Assembly (NCBI GenBank): GCA_030562195.1
Contig: JAUJPP010000005.1
Coordinates: 23,485,106 to 23,549,105 of the forward strand
Source of the DNA: Nipponacmea schrenckii
Lineage: Eukaryota > Mollusca > Gastropoda > Lottiidae
DNA length: 64,000 nucleotides
Direction: 5' to 3'
Part shown: positions 21,728 to 30,598 of the stretch, piece after piece
Layout: the number at the start of each line of letters is the position of its first letter
Position numbering within the stretch: position 1 is the stretch's first letter
Made by a program: the position numbers and the translations under genes
Notes under the pieces: generated by a model
What the model saw: only the letters and a program-made list of their open reading frames with translations
The model's database searches: none
What the model was told of the DNA's origin: nothing

Positions 21728-21820
21728 TGCCCCGAGTGAGGATCGAACTCACGACCTTCAGATTGCTCTTCTAATGAGTGGATTATGAGACTGACGCGCT
21801 GCCTACTGCGCTATCGAGGC
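21728..21820 (-). tRNA. tRNA-Met (CAT, elongator) with 20-nt intron
   Basis: 93 nt. Acceptor GCCTCGA/TCGGGGC with A73, D arm AGCGCAGTAGGCAGCGC, loop CTCATA then intron ATCCACTCATTAGAAGAGCA then ATCTGA, T arm GTGAGTTCGATCCTCAC. Removing the intron at the canonical 37/38 site restores the standard elongator tRNA-Met. Confidence 0.88.
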
Positions 21821-22150
21821 ATGGATAAATCGGGTTAAAACATGGAAGTCATTCCTAATTTTTAGCAATTACTCCATACACTCCCCTTTAAGTGACCGAG
21901 ACAATAGTTAGTTTGTGCGTTGTTTGAAGATCGGGCGGTACAAGATCAATAATGTTTAATATGCTATGCTTGACTTCCGGTTAGTGGATGATAAGAGTAA
22001 GACGTGTTTTTCATCTCTCTTTTAAATCGACTAACATCGACTTTGTGTTTGTTTATTCCGGCACAATATTGATATGGAAATCTTTATCGTAAGTTAATAG
22101 CTAAATTGGAGACTTTATTTTTGTGATTACTGGACTAAATACTTTTTTGT

Positions 22151-22177
22151 GGGCCTTTTGGCCCGACTGTGTACAGT
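22151..22177 (+). promoter_or_regulatory. Hairpins in the 5' UTR of element E
   Basis: GGGCC-TTTT-GGCCC is followed at once by ACTGT-GT-ACAGT. The pair lies just ahead of the ORF1 start. A relative of the first hairpin lies at 3249-3261. A role in translation or packaging is only a guess. Confidence 0.45.
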
Positions 22178-23473
22178 CAATTTATTAACATGGCGTCCAC
22201 CGTGTCATCGGACTCAGGAGACAAGAGTAGTCTTCACGATAGCATGTTGGTCAAAGGCAATACGGTGAAAGTAACTCTCGTGAATACAAAGAAACACAGC
22301 GCTACTGAAATTATTAATCTGATTGAGAACAATCTTGGTTTAGACTCTGTTTTGGCTATTGTGCCATGTAGTGGTTCTTTTGATGTCACTCTGATAAATA
22401 AAGATTTGGCAAATACTCTTGCTGACAAGGGATTAGAAACGGATGTAGGCAGTCTTCATTGTAGAGTTCTAGATTCTAGAGTAAAAGTTGTTTCATTTAT
22501 GCATATACCCGTGTATATTTCTGATGAATCCATAGAATCAAAACTTAATTCATGGGGTGTTATTCCCTATGGCCCTATTATCCGAAAGGTTACTGATTTT
22601 GATGGGAAGAGGAGATATGATGGCACCAGATATGTCAAGGTTAAATTCCCCTCTACTGTTTCAAGCTTACCATACGCCACTGTTTTTGACGGGGTTTCCT
22701 ATTCTGTGAGACATAATGACCAGGAAAAGGTATGCTTTATTTGCCTGCAGGCAGGTCATGTTGTTTCGGGGTGTCCCGAATTCAAATGTTATAGGTGTAA
22801 AAAGCAAGGTCATGGTAAAAAGTCCTGCACATCGGTTCTTTGTCAAAGATGTAGAGAATGGGATTGTGATTGTTTACGTCCAGATAATAATATTTTTGAT
22901 AGTAATCAAAAATCAGTGAGCGATGTAGATGAACTGTTGCTCACAGACAAGGTTTGTTTTGAAAGTAAAAATGTTGTTACTGAGCGTGTTGTTGTTGTAA
23001 ATGATGTTTTACCGTTAACTACTAACACTTTAGCAAGTGATGAGTATATAACGGAATCAAAAAGTAGTTGTAAGTTTTCTGAGGAAAATCAAATTGGTTT
23101 TGATGATAATTCCCTTCCTGCAAGTGCTCCGGTACCAGAAATTCCATGGAAAGATAAAAAAGCCAGGAGAGTTAGCATTCAAAATTTGGAAGTTGGTGAT
23201 AGAAATCAGTCTGATTTATCGGATGATAATGTTTGTAGTAGTGAAGTGTATGATATTTGTGATCATGTGGAAATGATGGATGATGATGAAATGGCTTTGC
23301 AGGCCAATCGTTCAGAGTCTATTAAAACAGGTAATGGTAAGGTAACAAAATCTGTAATCGATAAGTCGAAACACACTGAAGGGGTTAAAAAGGGAAGTTT
23401 TACGAATAAAAAGTTGTCAAAGAATATAACAAAAGTGTTGAAAGAGGAAAAACGTAAAAATAATGGTAAGTGA
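22169..23473 (+). CDS. ORF1 of element E (CCHC RNA-binding protein, 434 aa)
   Basis: The frame opens at 22169 (MYSQFINM); the ATG at 22190 (MASTVSSDSGDKSSLHDSML) is a better start because element B also begins MA- there and the upstream ATG overlaps the hairpin. Blocks: NTVKVTLVNTKKHSATEIIN (about 30-50), DSVLAIVPCSGSFDVTL, RVKVVSFMHIPVYISDE, WGVIPYGPIIRK, YDGTRYVKVKFP. Three Cys-rich units follow at about 190-235: CFICLQAGHVVSGC, CYRCKKQGHGKKSC, CQRCREWDCDC. The C-terminal half is acidic with a Lys-rich end. The protein is expected to coat the element RNA. Its stop overlaps an in-frame ATG of ORF2 by 11 nt. Confidence 0.88.
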   Translation: MYSQFINMASTVSSDSGDKSSLHDSMLVKGNTVKVTLVNTKKHSATEIINLIENNLGLDSVLAIVPCSGSFDVTLINKDLANTLADKGLETDVGSLHCRVLDSRVKVVSFMHIPVYISDESIESKLNSWGVIPYGPIIRKVTDFDGKRRYDGTRYVKVKFPSTVSSLPYATVFDGVSYSVRHNDQEKVCFICLQAGHVVSGCPEFKCYRCKKQGHGKKSCTSVLCQRCREWDCDCLRPDNNIFDSNQKSVSDVDELLLTDKVCFESKNVVTERVVVVNDVLPLTTNTLASDEYITESKSSCKFSEENQIGFDDNSLPASAPVPEIPWKDKKARRVSIQNLEVGDRNQSDLSDDNVCSSEVYDICDHVEMMDDDEMALQANRSESIKTGNGKVTKSVIDKSKHTEGVKKGSFTNKKLSKNITKVLKEEKRKNNGK

Positions 23474-23510
23474 AATATTGTCAGTGCTTTGTGTTACTTT
23501 AAGTATTACA

Positions 23511-26500
23511 ATGGTTAAAATTGCGACTATAAATATAAATGGATTGAACACTATTTCCAGATTTGAAAATTTTATTGCAAATGTAAAATCTAAACATTTA
23601 GACTTTGTATGTGTCCAAGAAACCCACTGGGATGATACATTTATTCGTTCATATAAGCATCTTTGGGATGGTGACATTGTTTTCTCGAACAGTAAATCGG
23701 GTTATCGTGGATGTGCCTTATTTATATCTAAACGATTTACCAGTGCCTATAAAGAGGTTTCTGTCGACGTTGAAGGTCGATATCTTGTGTGTGAAATATT
23801 TGTTAATGAATTTAACTTTCACATTATTTGTATTTATGCCCCCAACGATCCTAAGGTGAGACTGAGTTTTTTTGAAACTTTGACCAAAATAGTACATGAT
23901 TTGAAAGATGTTGTCCTGTGTGGAGATTTTAATGATGTTGTGGACTCCTTCCGGGACCGATCTTCCAATATGCATGCTTATGGGCGCTCATCTCGCGTTT
24001 TACCTGACTTTTTATCTCAAAACTCACTTTATGATATTTGGAGGCGCAAAAATCCAGATAAAACATGTTTTACTCGTCAACAATTAGTCCAAGGCTCTTT
24101 GAAGCAATCACGCATTGATTTTATTTTTATTTCATCATCCTTACTACAATTTTCTACTTATTGTTTTATTTCTCATACCAGTGCCAGTGATCACAGCTAT
24201 GTAACCCTACTATTGAATTTTGATGGGGGTGATCGTGGACCTGGGTTGTGGATATTCAATAATATGTATCTTAAAGATCCATATTATAATCAACTTATTA
24301 AAACTCTTGTAAATGATTCTCTAGCTTGTTCCTTATTTTCTAATGAAATTCTAGTGTATTGGGACAATCTTAAATATCAAATAAAACAAGCTAGTATTAA
24401 GTATGCCCAGAAACAGAGAAACAAGGCTAAGAATGAATTTTGGCAGCTACAGTCAAGTCTTAATTATCATTATGGTCGTTCAGCAATACAAAAACATTAT
24501 GATCAATCAGTTATTACTGATTTAGAAGGTAAGCTATTGGTGTATGAGAAGACGTTGTGTGATGGAGCTATTTTGAGATCTAAGACCATTAATGCATTAG
24601 AGTCAGATACATGTAGTAAATATTTCTTAAATCTCGAAAAGTTCAAACAAGAGTCAAATGTTATTAGAAAACTTGTAAAGGGTGATGGAACTGAAATTTC
24701 TGACACTCAAGATATAATTCAGGAATCAGTCAAGTTTTATTCCACCTTATACAGCTACGATGATGTTGATCTTGACAATCAAAGAAATTTATTTAGCCTA
24801 ATTGAGAAACGTATCGATGATGTTGATTCAGATTTTTGTGATGCTGATATCACACTCCAAGAACTTCATAATGCTTTGGGTGGAATGAAACGTGGCAAGT
24901 CTCCGGGACCTGATGGCATCACAGTAGAATTTTTTAGTCACTTCTGGGATGTCATAGGTCCGATATATTTTAAGGTAGTGTGTGCTATGCAGGATGCTGG
25001 TGTTATGAGTAGGTCCATGAAAAGTGGAGCTATCTCCCTTTTCTATAAAAATCGAGGTGACAAACAATATCTAAAGAATTGGCGGCCAATTAGTTTATTG
25101 AACGTAGATTACAAAATTTTTTCGCGTTCCTTAGCCTTAAGGCTTAAAACTGTTTTATCTTCTATCATTTCATCTGACCAATCATGCTGCATTCCTGGTA
25201 GAGACATAGCTACGAATATCATGAACTTGCGCGATATTCTTGACTATGTTAACCTTGAACAATTGCCTCTGTTTTTGCTAAGTTTAGATGCAGAGAAAGC
25301 CTTTGATAGGGTATCACATCAATATATGTTTGATCTCTTGTTTCAATTTGGTTTTGGTGTAAAGTTTATCAACAATATTCGCATCTTATATAATGGAATT
25401 AGAAGTAGTTTGAAGATCAATGGGCATATATCCCTACCCTTTAAAATTGGTCGTTCTGTACGGCAAGGTTGTCCAATTTCAGCTTTACTTTATGTCATCA
25501 CTGCTGAACCGTTAAATTTGCTTATCAAATCTCGTTTAGATATTATTGGGTTGCACATTCCTGGATGTCATCAGCCTTCAATCATATATCAACATGCTGA
25601 TGACACCACGTTAACATTAGCTGATAGTAAGTCTGTTCTTTTAGCACTAGAGACCGTCAATGTTTATTGCTCTGCTTCAGGGGCCAAGATAAATGTCGAG
25701 AAATCAGCGCTAATGTTAGCTGGTAGTGCTGTTTTAAAAAGAGATGATGTCATGCCCGTAAAGTTGGTAAAAGGGGCTGCTAGATATTTGGGCATTTATC
25801 TTGGCACCAATCAATCCCAATGTGAACTCTTAAATTGGGAGTCAAAAATATTTAAAATTGAAAAATTATTGAATATGTGGCGACAGCGAAAACTTCATTT
25901 GAGAGGCAAAGTATTGGTTGTTAACACATTATGTCTTTCGGTTTTATGGTATACATTAAGGATTGTTGAAATACCTGAATGGGGTTTGCAAAAACTTCAA
26001 AAATGTATCAGATCTTTTATTTGGGACGGCAAGACCCCTTTGATTAAATATAGTTCTATAATAGGACCCAATGAATGTGGTGGGTTAAATCTATGTGACA
26101 TTGCCTCTAAAATGAATGCCTTTCGACTTGTTTGGCTATCTAAATATATACAATGTTCGGATAATACCGTGTGGAAATGCCTTATGACGTATTTCCTGAA
26201 GAAAAGCAATAAATTTTCGTTATCCTATGAATTATTTTTTACCTCTCATGTTAGTCTTCATTTAAAGAAACTGCCTCCGTTTTATAAAGGTATGTTCAAT
26301 GCATGGAATTGTTTTTGTGATAGAAAACGTGATGTAGTAGTCACGCTAAATTCTGTTTTAAATCAACCAATTTTTAATAATCCCAATATCGTTTTATCTA
26401 AGCCAATATCTTATTTTGAGAATTTCATCAACGCTGGTATTGTTAAACTTTTTGATTTGTCCTTAAGTACCTCACCTGGTTTCTTGACAACAGATGCAGT

Positions 26501-27335
26501 ATTTGCAGTTGTTAATAATACTGTACCTCTATCTGTATATAGTAAGGTTTTACAGCAACATAAATTGATAATTGAAGCTATTCCTTCTGAATGGGTTGAT
26601 ATAATTAATATGGCGCCTAGACCATTGTCCAGTAAGATTGATTTTACCTTTATTATTGATGACACCGAAGTTGATGTTGCAAAATTAACCACAAGATCTG
26701 TGTACATTGCTTTAAGGGATAGAAAATTCAAATTACCAACTTGTCTTATATTTTGGAAGTCTTTAGATTATGAGTTGGATTTGAAATCAATTTGTTTATC
26801 TGTTTTTAGTTCATTTAAATGTGCTGAAAGTATTGATGTCGATTTCAGAATTGTACACAATATAATATGGACCAGGTATAGAATGAGTAAGGTTGGAATT
26901 ATTGATAATCCTTTGTGTCAACTTTGTTCAGATCAAATTGATGAAACTCTTCCACATATGATGATAAATTGTACATCTGTTAAACCATTACATGATTTCA
27001 TAATTGATGTTATTCAAGTGTATTTTCAATCAACTGGTTTTACAATGGCAGAATACAATAAATGGGTTATGTTTGGTTATCCAATTAGAAAAGAGGTAGA
27101 TAATGTATTCTTGATTTTGGTTTTTACATATGTAAGACTGTCGATTATTAAACGTCGGTTATTATTTTACAATCAGGGGAAAACTGTTAATTTACTTAGT
27201 CTATTTAAGTCATTATTACAAAGGCATCTTAATGTTTTATTGTCGAAAATGAGAAGTAAATTAGTTCTTAATTTTGCATTGAGTCCATATATTCAAATAA
27301 ATGAAGATAAAATATATGTTAAATTTTTAGATTAG
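23511..27335 (+). CDS. ORF2 of element E (AP-type endonuclease plus reverse transcriptase)
   Basis: The frame is open from 23463, but ATG at 23511 (MVKIATININGLNTISRFEN) is the conserved endonuclease start, also seen in element A. Endonuclease, residues about 1-235: CVQETHWDD (Glu), YAPND, GDFNDVVDS (Asp, Asn), SASDHSYVTL (Asp-His). Reverse transcriptase, about 450-800: GMKRGKSPGPDGITVEFF, WRPISLLNVDYKIFSR, SLDAEKAFDRVSH, RSVRQGCPISALLYV, IIYQHADDTTLTL (catalytic Asp pair), NVEKSALML. A C-terminal Cys-x2-Cys...His...Cys cluster (CQLCSDQIDETLPHMMINC) lies near residue 1130. About 1274 residues, usual for L1/Tx1 ORF2. Odd point: the usual Tyr/Phe of the YADD box is His here and in element D. 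It nicks target DNA and copies RNA at the nick. Confidence 0.9.
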   Translation: MVKIATININGLNTISRFENFIANVKSKHLDFVCVQETHWDDTFIRSYKHLWDGDIVFSNSKSGYRGCALFISKRFTSAYKEVSVDVEGRYLVCEIFVNEFNFHIICIYAPNDPKVRLSFFETLTKIVHDLKDVVLCGDFNDVVDSFRDRSSNMHAYGRSSRVLPDFLSQNSLYDIWRRKNPDKTCFTRQQLVQGSLKQSRIDFIFISSSLLQFSTYCFISHTSASDHSYVTLLLNFDGGDRGPGLWIFNNMYLKDPYYNQLIKTLVNDSLACSLFSNEILVYWDNLKYQIKQASIKYAQKQRNKAKNEFWQLQSSLNYHYGRSAIQKHYDQSVITDLEGKLLVYEKTLCDGAILRSKTINALESDTCSKYFLNLEKFKQESNVIRKLVKGDGTEISDTQDIIQESVKFYSTLYSYDDVDLDNQRNLFSLIEKRIDDVDSDFCDADITLQELHNALGGMKRGKSPGPDGITVEFFSHFWDVIGPIYFKVVCAMQDAGVMSRSMKSGAISLFYKNRGDKQYLKNWRPISLLNVDYKIFSRSLALRLKTVLSSIISSDQSCCIPGRDIATNIMNLRDILDYVNLEQLPLFLLSLDAEKAFDRVSHQYMFDLLFQFGFGVKFINNIRILYNGIRSSLKINGHISLPFKIGRSVRQGCPISALLYVITAEPLNLLIKSRLDIIGLHIPGCHQPSIIYQHADDTTLTLADSKSVLLALETVNVYCSASGAKINVEKSALMLAGSAVLKRDDVMPVKLVKGAARYLGIYLGTNQSQCELLNWESKIFKIEKLLNMWRQRKLHLRGKVLVVNTLCLSVLWYTLRIVEIPEWGLQKLQKCIRSFIWDGKTPLIKYSSIIGPNECGGLNLCDIASKMNAFRLVWLSKYIQCSDNTVWKCLMTYFLKKSNKFSLSYELFFTSHVSLHLKKLPPFYKGMFNAWNCFCDRKRDVVVTLNSVLNQPIFNNPNIVLSKPISYFENFINAGIVKLFDLSLSTSPGFLTTDAVFAVVNNTVPLSVYSKVLQQHKLIIEAIPSEWVDIINMAPRPLSSKIDFTFIIDDTEVDVAKLTTRSVYIALRDRKFKLPTCLIFWKSLDYELDLKSICLSVFSSFKCAESIDVDFRIVHNIIWTRYRMSKVGIIDNPLCQLCSDQIDETLPHMMINCTSVKPLHDFIIDVIQVYFQSTGFTMAEYNKWVMFGYPIRKEVDNVFLILVFTYVRLSIIKRRLLFYNQGKTVNLLSLFKSLLQRHLNVLLSKMRSKLVLNFALSPYIQINEDKIYVKFLD

Positions 27336-27511
27336 TCTGTTATATAACAGTTATATTGATGTTTTTAATATTTTATTCTGTGATATTTTTATTATTATAA
27401 TTGTTTGTTGATTTTATGAATAAAAGATAAAAAAAAAATTGCCTATGACTTTTTCTGGCGGGTCTTTGGCGAAAAAGATTTATATAACAAGCCGTGCACG
27501 GAGCAAAAGAG

Positions 27512-27630
27512 AGTCTACAGCACTCGGTGTTCCCAGGCGGTCACCCATCCAAGTACTAACCGAGCCCGACGTTGCTTAACTTCAGTGATCGGACGAGAAC
27601 TGGTGCTTTCAACGTGGTATGGCCGTAGAC
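27512..27630 (-). rRNA. 5S rRNA, unit 1
   Basis: Starts GTCTACGGCCATACC; box A GTTAAGCAACG and box C GGATGGGTGACCG present. Consensus copy, next to element E. Confidence 0.95.
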
Positions 27631-27704
27631 ATTGCCTATGACTTTTTCTGGCGGGTCTTTGGCGAAAAAGATTTATATAACAAGCCGTGCACGGAGCAAA
27701 AGAG

Positions 27705-27823
27705 AGTCTACAGCACTCGGTGTTCCCAGGCGGTCACCCATCCAAGTACTAACCGAGCCCGACGTTGCTTAACTTCAGTGATCGGACGAGAACTGGTGCT
27801 TTCAACGTGGTATGGCCGTAGAC
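27705..27823 (-). rRNA. 5S rRNA, unit 2
   Basis: Consensus copy. Confidence 0.95.
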
Positions 27824-27897
27824 ATTGCCTATGACTTTTTCTGGCGGGTCTTTGGCGAAAAAGATTTATATAACAAGCCGTGCACGGAGCAAAAGAG

Positions 27898-28016
27898 AGT
27901 CTACAGCACTCGGTGTTCCCAGGCGGTCACCCATCCAAGTACTAACCGAGCCCGACGTTTCTTAACTTCAGTGATCGGACGAGAACTGGTGCTTTCAACG
28001 TGGTGTGGCCGTAGAC
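27898..28016 (-). rRNA. 5S rRNA, unit 3
   Basis: Two variants: box A reads GTTAAGAAACG (C to A), and CCACACC in place of CCATACC near the start. Confidence 0.92.
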
Positions 28017-28090
28017 ATTGCCTATGACTTTTTCTGGCGGGTCTTTGGCGAAAAAGATTTATATAACAAGCCGTGCACGGAGCAAAAGAG

Positions 28091-28209
28091 AGTCTACAGC
28101 ACTCGGTGTTCCCAGGCGGTCACCCATCCAAGTACTAACCGAGCCCGACGTTGCTTAACTTCAGTGATCGGACGAGAACTGGTGCTTTCAACGTGGTGTG
28201 GCCGTAGAC
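28091..28209 (-). rRNA. 5S rRNA, unit 4
   Basis: Carries the CCACACC variant near the start (T to C). Confidence 0.94.
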
Positions 28210-28283
28210 ATTGCCTATGACTTTTTCTGGCGGGTCTTTGGCGAAAAAGATTTATATAACAAGCCGTGCACGGAGCAAAAGAG

Positions 28284-28402
28284 AGTCTACAGCACTCGGT
28301 GTTCCCAGGCGGTCACCCATCCAAGTACTAACCGAGCCCGACGTTGCTTAACTTCAGTGATCGGACGAGAACTGGTGCTTTCAACGTGGTATGGCCGTAG
28401 AC
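28284..28402 (-). rRNA. 5S rRNA, unit 5
   Basis: Consensus copy. Confidence 0.95.
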
Positions 28403-28476
28403 ATTGCCTATGACTTTTTCTGGCGGGTCTTTGGCGAAAAAGATTTATATAACAAGCCGTGCACGGAGCAAAAGAG

Positions 28477-28595
28477 AGTCTACAGCACTCGGTGTTCCCA
28501 GGCGGTCACCCATCCAAGTACTAACCGAGCCCGACGTTGCTTAACTTCAGTGATCGGACGAGAACTGGTGCTTTCAACGTGGTATGGCCGTAAAC
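28477..28595 (-). rRNA. 5S rRNA, unit 6
   Basis: Third base changed: starts GTTTACGGCC. Confidence 0.93.
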
Positions 28596-28669
28596 ATTGC
28601 CTATGACTTTTTCTGGCGGGTCTTTGGCGAAAAAGATTTATATAACAAGCCGTGCACGGAGCAAAAGAG

Positions 28670-28788
28670 AGTCTACAGCACTCGGTGTTCCCAGGCGGTC
28701 ACCCATCCAAGTACTAACCGAGCCCGACGTTGCTTAACTTCAGTGATCGGACGAGAACTGGTGCTTTCAACGTGGTGTGGCCGTAGAC
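28670..28788 (-). rRNA. 5S rRNA, unit 7
   Basis: Carries the CCACACC variant near the start. Confidence 0.94.
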
Positions 28789-28861
28789 ATTGCCTATGAC
28801 TTTTTCTGGCGGGTCTTGGCGAAAAAGATTTATATAACAAGCCGTGCACGGAGCAAAAGAG

Positions 28862-28980
28862 AGTCTACAGCACTCGGTGTTCCCAGGCGGTCACCCATCC
28901 AAGTACTAACCGAGCCCGACGTTGCTTAACTTCAGTGATCGGACGAGAACTGGTGCTTTCAACGTGGTATGGCCGTAGAC
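28862..28980 (-). rRNA. 5S rRNA, unit 8
   Basis: Consensus gene; the spacer between it and unit 7 has the single-base deletion. Confidence 0.95.
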
Positions 28981-29054
28981 ATTGCCTATGACTTTTTCTG
29001 GCGGGTCTTTGGCGAAAAAGATTTATATAACAAGCCGTGCACGGAGCAAAAGAG

Positions 29055-29173
29055 AGTCTACAGCACTCGGTGTTCCCAGGCGGTCACCCATCCAAGTACT
29101 AACCGAGCCCGACGTTGCTTAACTTCAGTGATCGGACGAGAACTGGTGCTTTCAACGTGGTATGGCCGTAGAC
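29055..29173 (-). rRNA. 5S rRNA, unit 9
   Basis: Consensus copy. Confidence 0.95.
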
Positions 29174-29247
29174 ATTGCCTATGACTTTTTCTGGCGGGTC
29201 TTTGGCGAAAAAGATTTATATAACAAGCCGTGCACGGAGCAAAAGAG

Positions 29248-29366
29248 AGTCTACAGCACTCGGTGTTCCCAGGCGGTCACCCATCCAAGTACTAACCGAG
29301 CCCGACGTTGCTTAACTTCAGTGATCGGACGAGAACTGGTGCTTTCAACGTGGTATGGCCGTAGAC
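29248..29366 (-). rRNA. 5S rRNA, unit 10
   Basis: Consensus copy. Confidence 0.95.
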
Positions 29367-29440
29367 ATTGCCTATGACTTTTTCTGGCGGGTCTTTGGCG
29401 AAAAAGATTTATATAACAAGCCGTGCACGGAGCAAAAGAG

Positions 29441-29559
29441 AGTCTACAGCACTCGGTGTTCCCAGGCGGTCACCCATCCAAGTACTAACCGAGCCCGACG
29501 TTGCTTAACTTCAGTGATCGGACGAGAACTGGTGCTTTCAACGTGGTATGGCCGTAGAC
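29441..29559 (-). rRNA. 5S rRNA, unit 11
   Basis: Consensus copy. Confidence 0.95.
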
Positions 29560-29633
29560 ATTGCCTATGACTTTTTCTGGCGGGTCTTTGGCGAAAAAGA
29601 TTTATATAACAAGCCGTGCACGGAGCAAAAGAG

Positions 29634-29752
29634 AGTCTACAGCACTCGGTGTTCCCAGGCGGTCACCCATCCAAGTACTAACCGAGCCCGACGTTGCTTA
29701 ACTTCAGTGATCGGACGAGAACTGGTGCTTTCAACGTGGTATGGCCGTAGAC
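29634..29752 (-). rRNA. 5S rRNA, unit 12
   Basis: Consensus gene; its upstream spacer has one G to T change (near 29776). Confidence 0.95.
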
Positions 29753-29826
29753 ATTGCCTATGACTTTTTCTGGCTGGTCTTTGGCGAAAAAGATTTATAT
29801 AACAAGCCGTGCACGGAGCAAAAGAG

Positions 29827-29945
29827 AGTCTACAGCACTCGGTGTTCCCAGGCGGTCACCCATCCAAGTACTAACCGAGCCCGACGTTGCTTAACTTCAG
29901 TGATCGGACGAGAACTGGTGCTTTCAACGTGGTATGGCCGTAGAC
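29827..29945 (-). rRNA. 5S rRNA, unit 13
   Basis: Consensus copy. Confidence 0.95.
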
Positions 29946-30019
29946 ATTGCCTATGACTTTTTCTGGCGGGTCTTTGGCGAAAAAGATTTATATAACAAGC
30001 CGTGCACGGAGCAAAAGAG

Positions 30020-30138
30020 AGTCTACAGCACTCGGTGTTCCCAGGCGGTCACCCATCCAAGTACTAACCGAGCCCGACGTTGCTTAACTTCAGTGATCGG
30101 ACGAGAACTGGTGCTTTCAACGTGGTATGGCCGTAGAC
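30020..30138 (-). rRNA. 5S rRNA, unit 14
   Basis: Consensus gene; its upstream spacer has one T to G change (near 30163). Confidence 0.95.
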
Positions 30139-30212
30139 ATTGCCTATGACTTTTTCTGGCGGGGCTTTGGCGAAAAAGATTTATATAACAAGCCGTGCAC
30201 GGAGCAAAAGAG

Positions 30213-30331
30213 AGTCTACAGCACTCGGTGTTCCCAGGCGGTCACCCATCCAAGTACTAACCGAGCCCGACGTTGCTTAACTTCAGTGATCGGACGAGAA
30301 CTGGTGCTTTCAACGTGGTATGGCCGTAGAC
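30213..30331 (-). rRNA. 5S rRNA, unit 15
   Basis: Consensus copy. Confidence 0.95.
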
Positions 30332-30405
30332 ATTGCCTATGACTTTTTCTGGCGGGTCTTTGGCGAAAAAGATTTATATAACAAGCCGTGCACGGAGCAA
30401 AAGAG

Positions 30406-30524
30406 AGTCTACAGCACTCGGTGTTCCCAGGCGGTCACCCATCTAAGTACTAACCGAGCCCGACGTTGCTTAACTTCAGTGATCGGACGAGAACTGGTGC
30501 TTTCAACGTGGTATGGCCGTAGAC
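30406..30524 (-). rRNA. 5S rRNA, unit 16
   Basis: One change next to box C: ACTTAGATGGG in place of ACTTGGATGGG. Confidence 0.93.
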
Positions 30525-30598
30525 ATTGCCTATGACTTTTTCTGGCGGGTCTTTGGCGAAAAAGATTTATATAACAAGCCGTGCACGGAGCAAAAGAG

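Larger units (their letters stand above)
20501..21972. repeat. Large inverted repeat with 694-bp arms carrying tRNA genes
   Basis: Arms 20501-21194 and 21279-21972 are near-identical reverse complements with an 84-bp centre. Each arm holds tRNA-Met, tRNA-Thr-TGT and tRNA-Tyr in mirrored order. Small differences are seen, e.g. Tyr intron 19 nt against 12 nt and a poly(A/T) run. The inner half of the right arm is also a direct repeat of 14330-14830. Element E starts right after the right arm, at 21973. Confidence 0.9.
21973..27438 (+). mobile_element. Element E: full-length Tx1/L1-like non-LTR retrotransposon with two open ORFs
   Basis: The 5' edge is where similarity of the tRNA inverted repeat ends (21972). 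Next come a 5' UTR with a GGGCC-TTTT-GGCCC hairpin (22151-22164), ORF1 (22169-23473), ORF2 (23511-27335), a short AT-rich 3' UTR and an A-run (27429-27438). The A-run abuts 5S spacer sequence at the position just upstream of the first base of a 5S rRNA gene. Both ORFs are free of stops, so the copy is young and may be active. The Tx1 clade includes families specific for small RNA genes, such as Keno (U2 snRNA) and Mutsu (5S rRNA) (established knowledge). Clade placement is by motif reading only. Confidence 0.88.

Noticed and set aside
27619..30535. A chain of identical 71-codon open frames (MAVDIAYDFFWRVFGEKD...)
   Set aside because: They are the antisense of the 5S rRNA repeat units and end at the same place in every unit. 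The 5S gene on the other strand explains the sequence completely.
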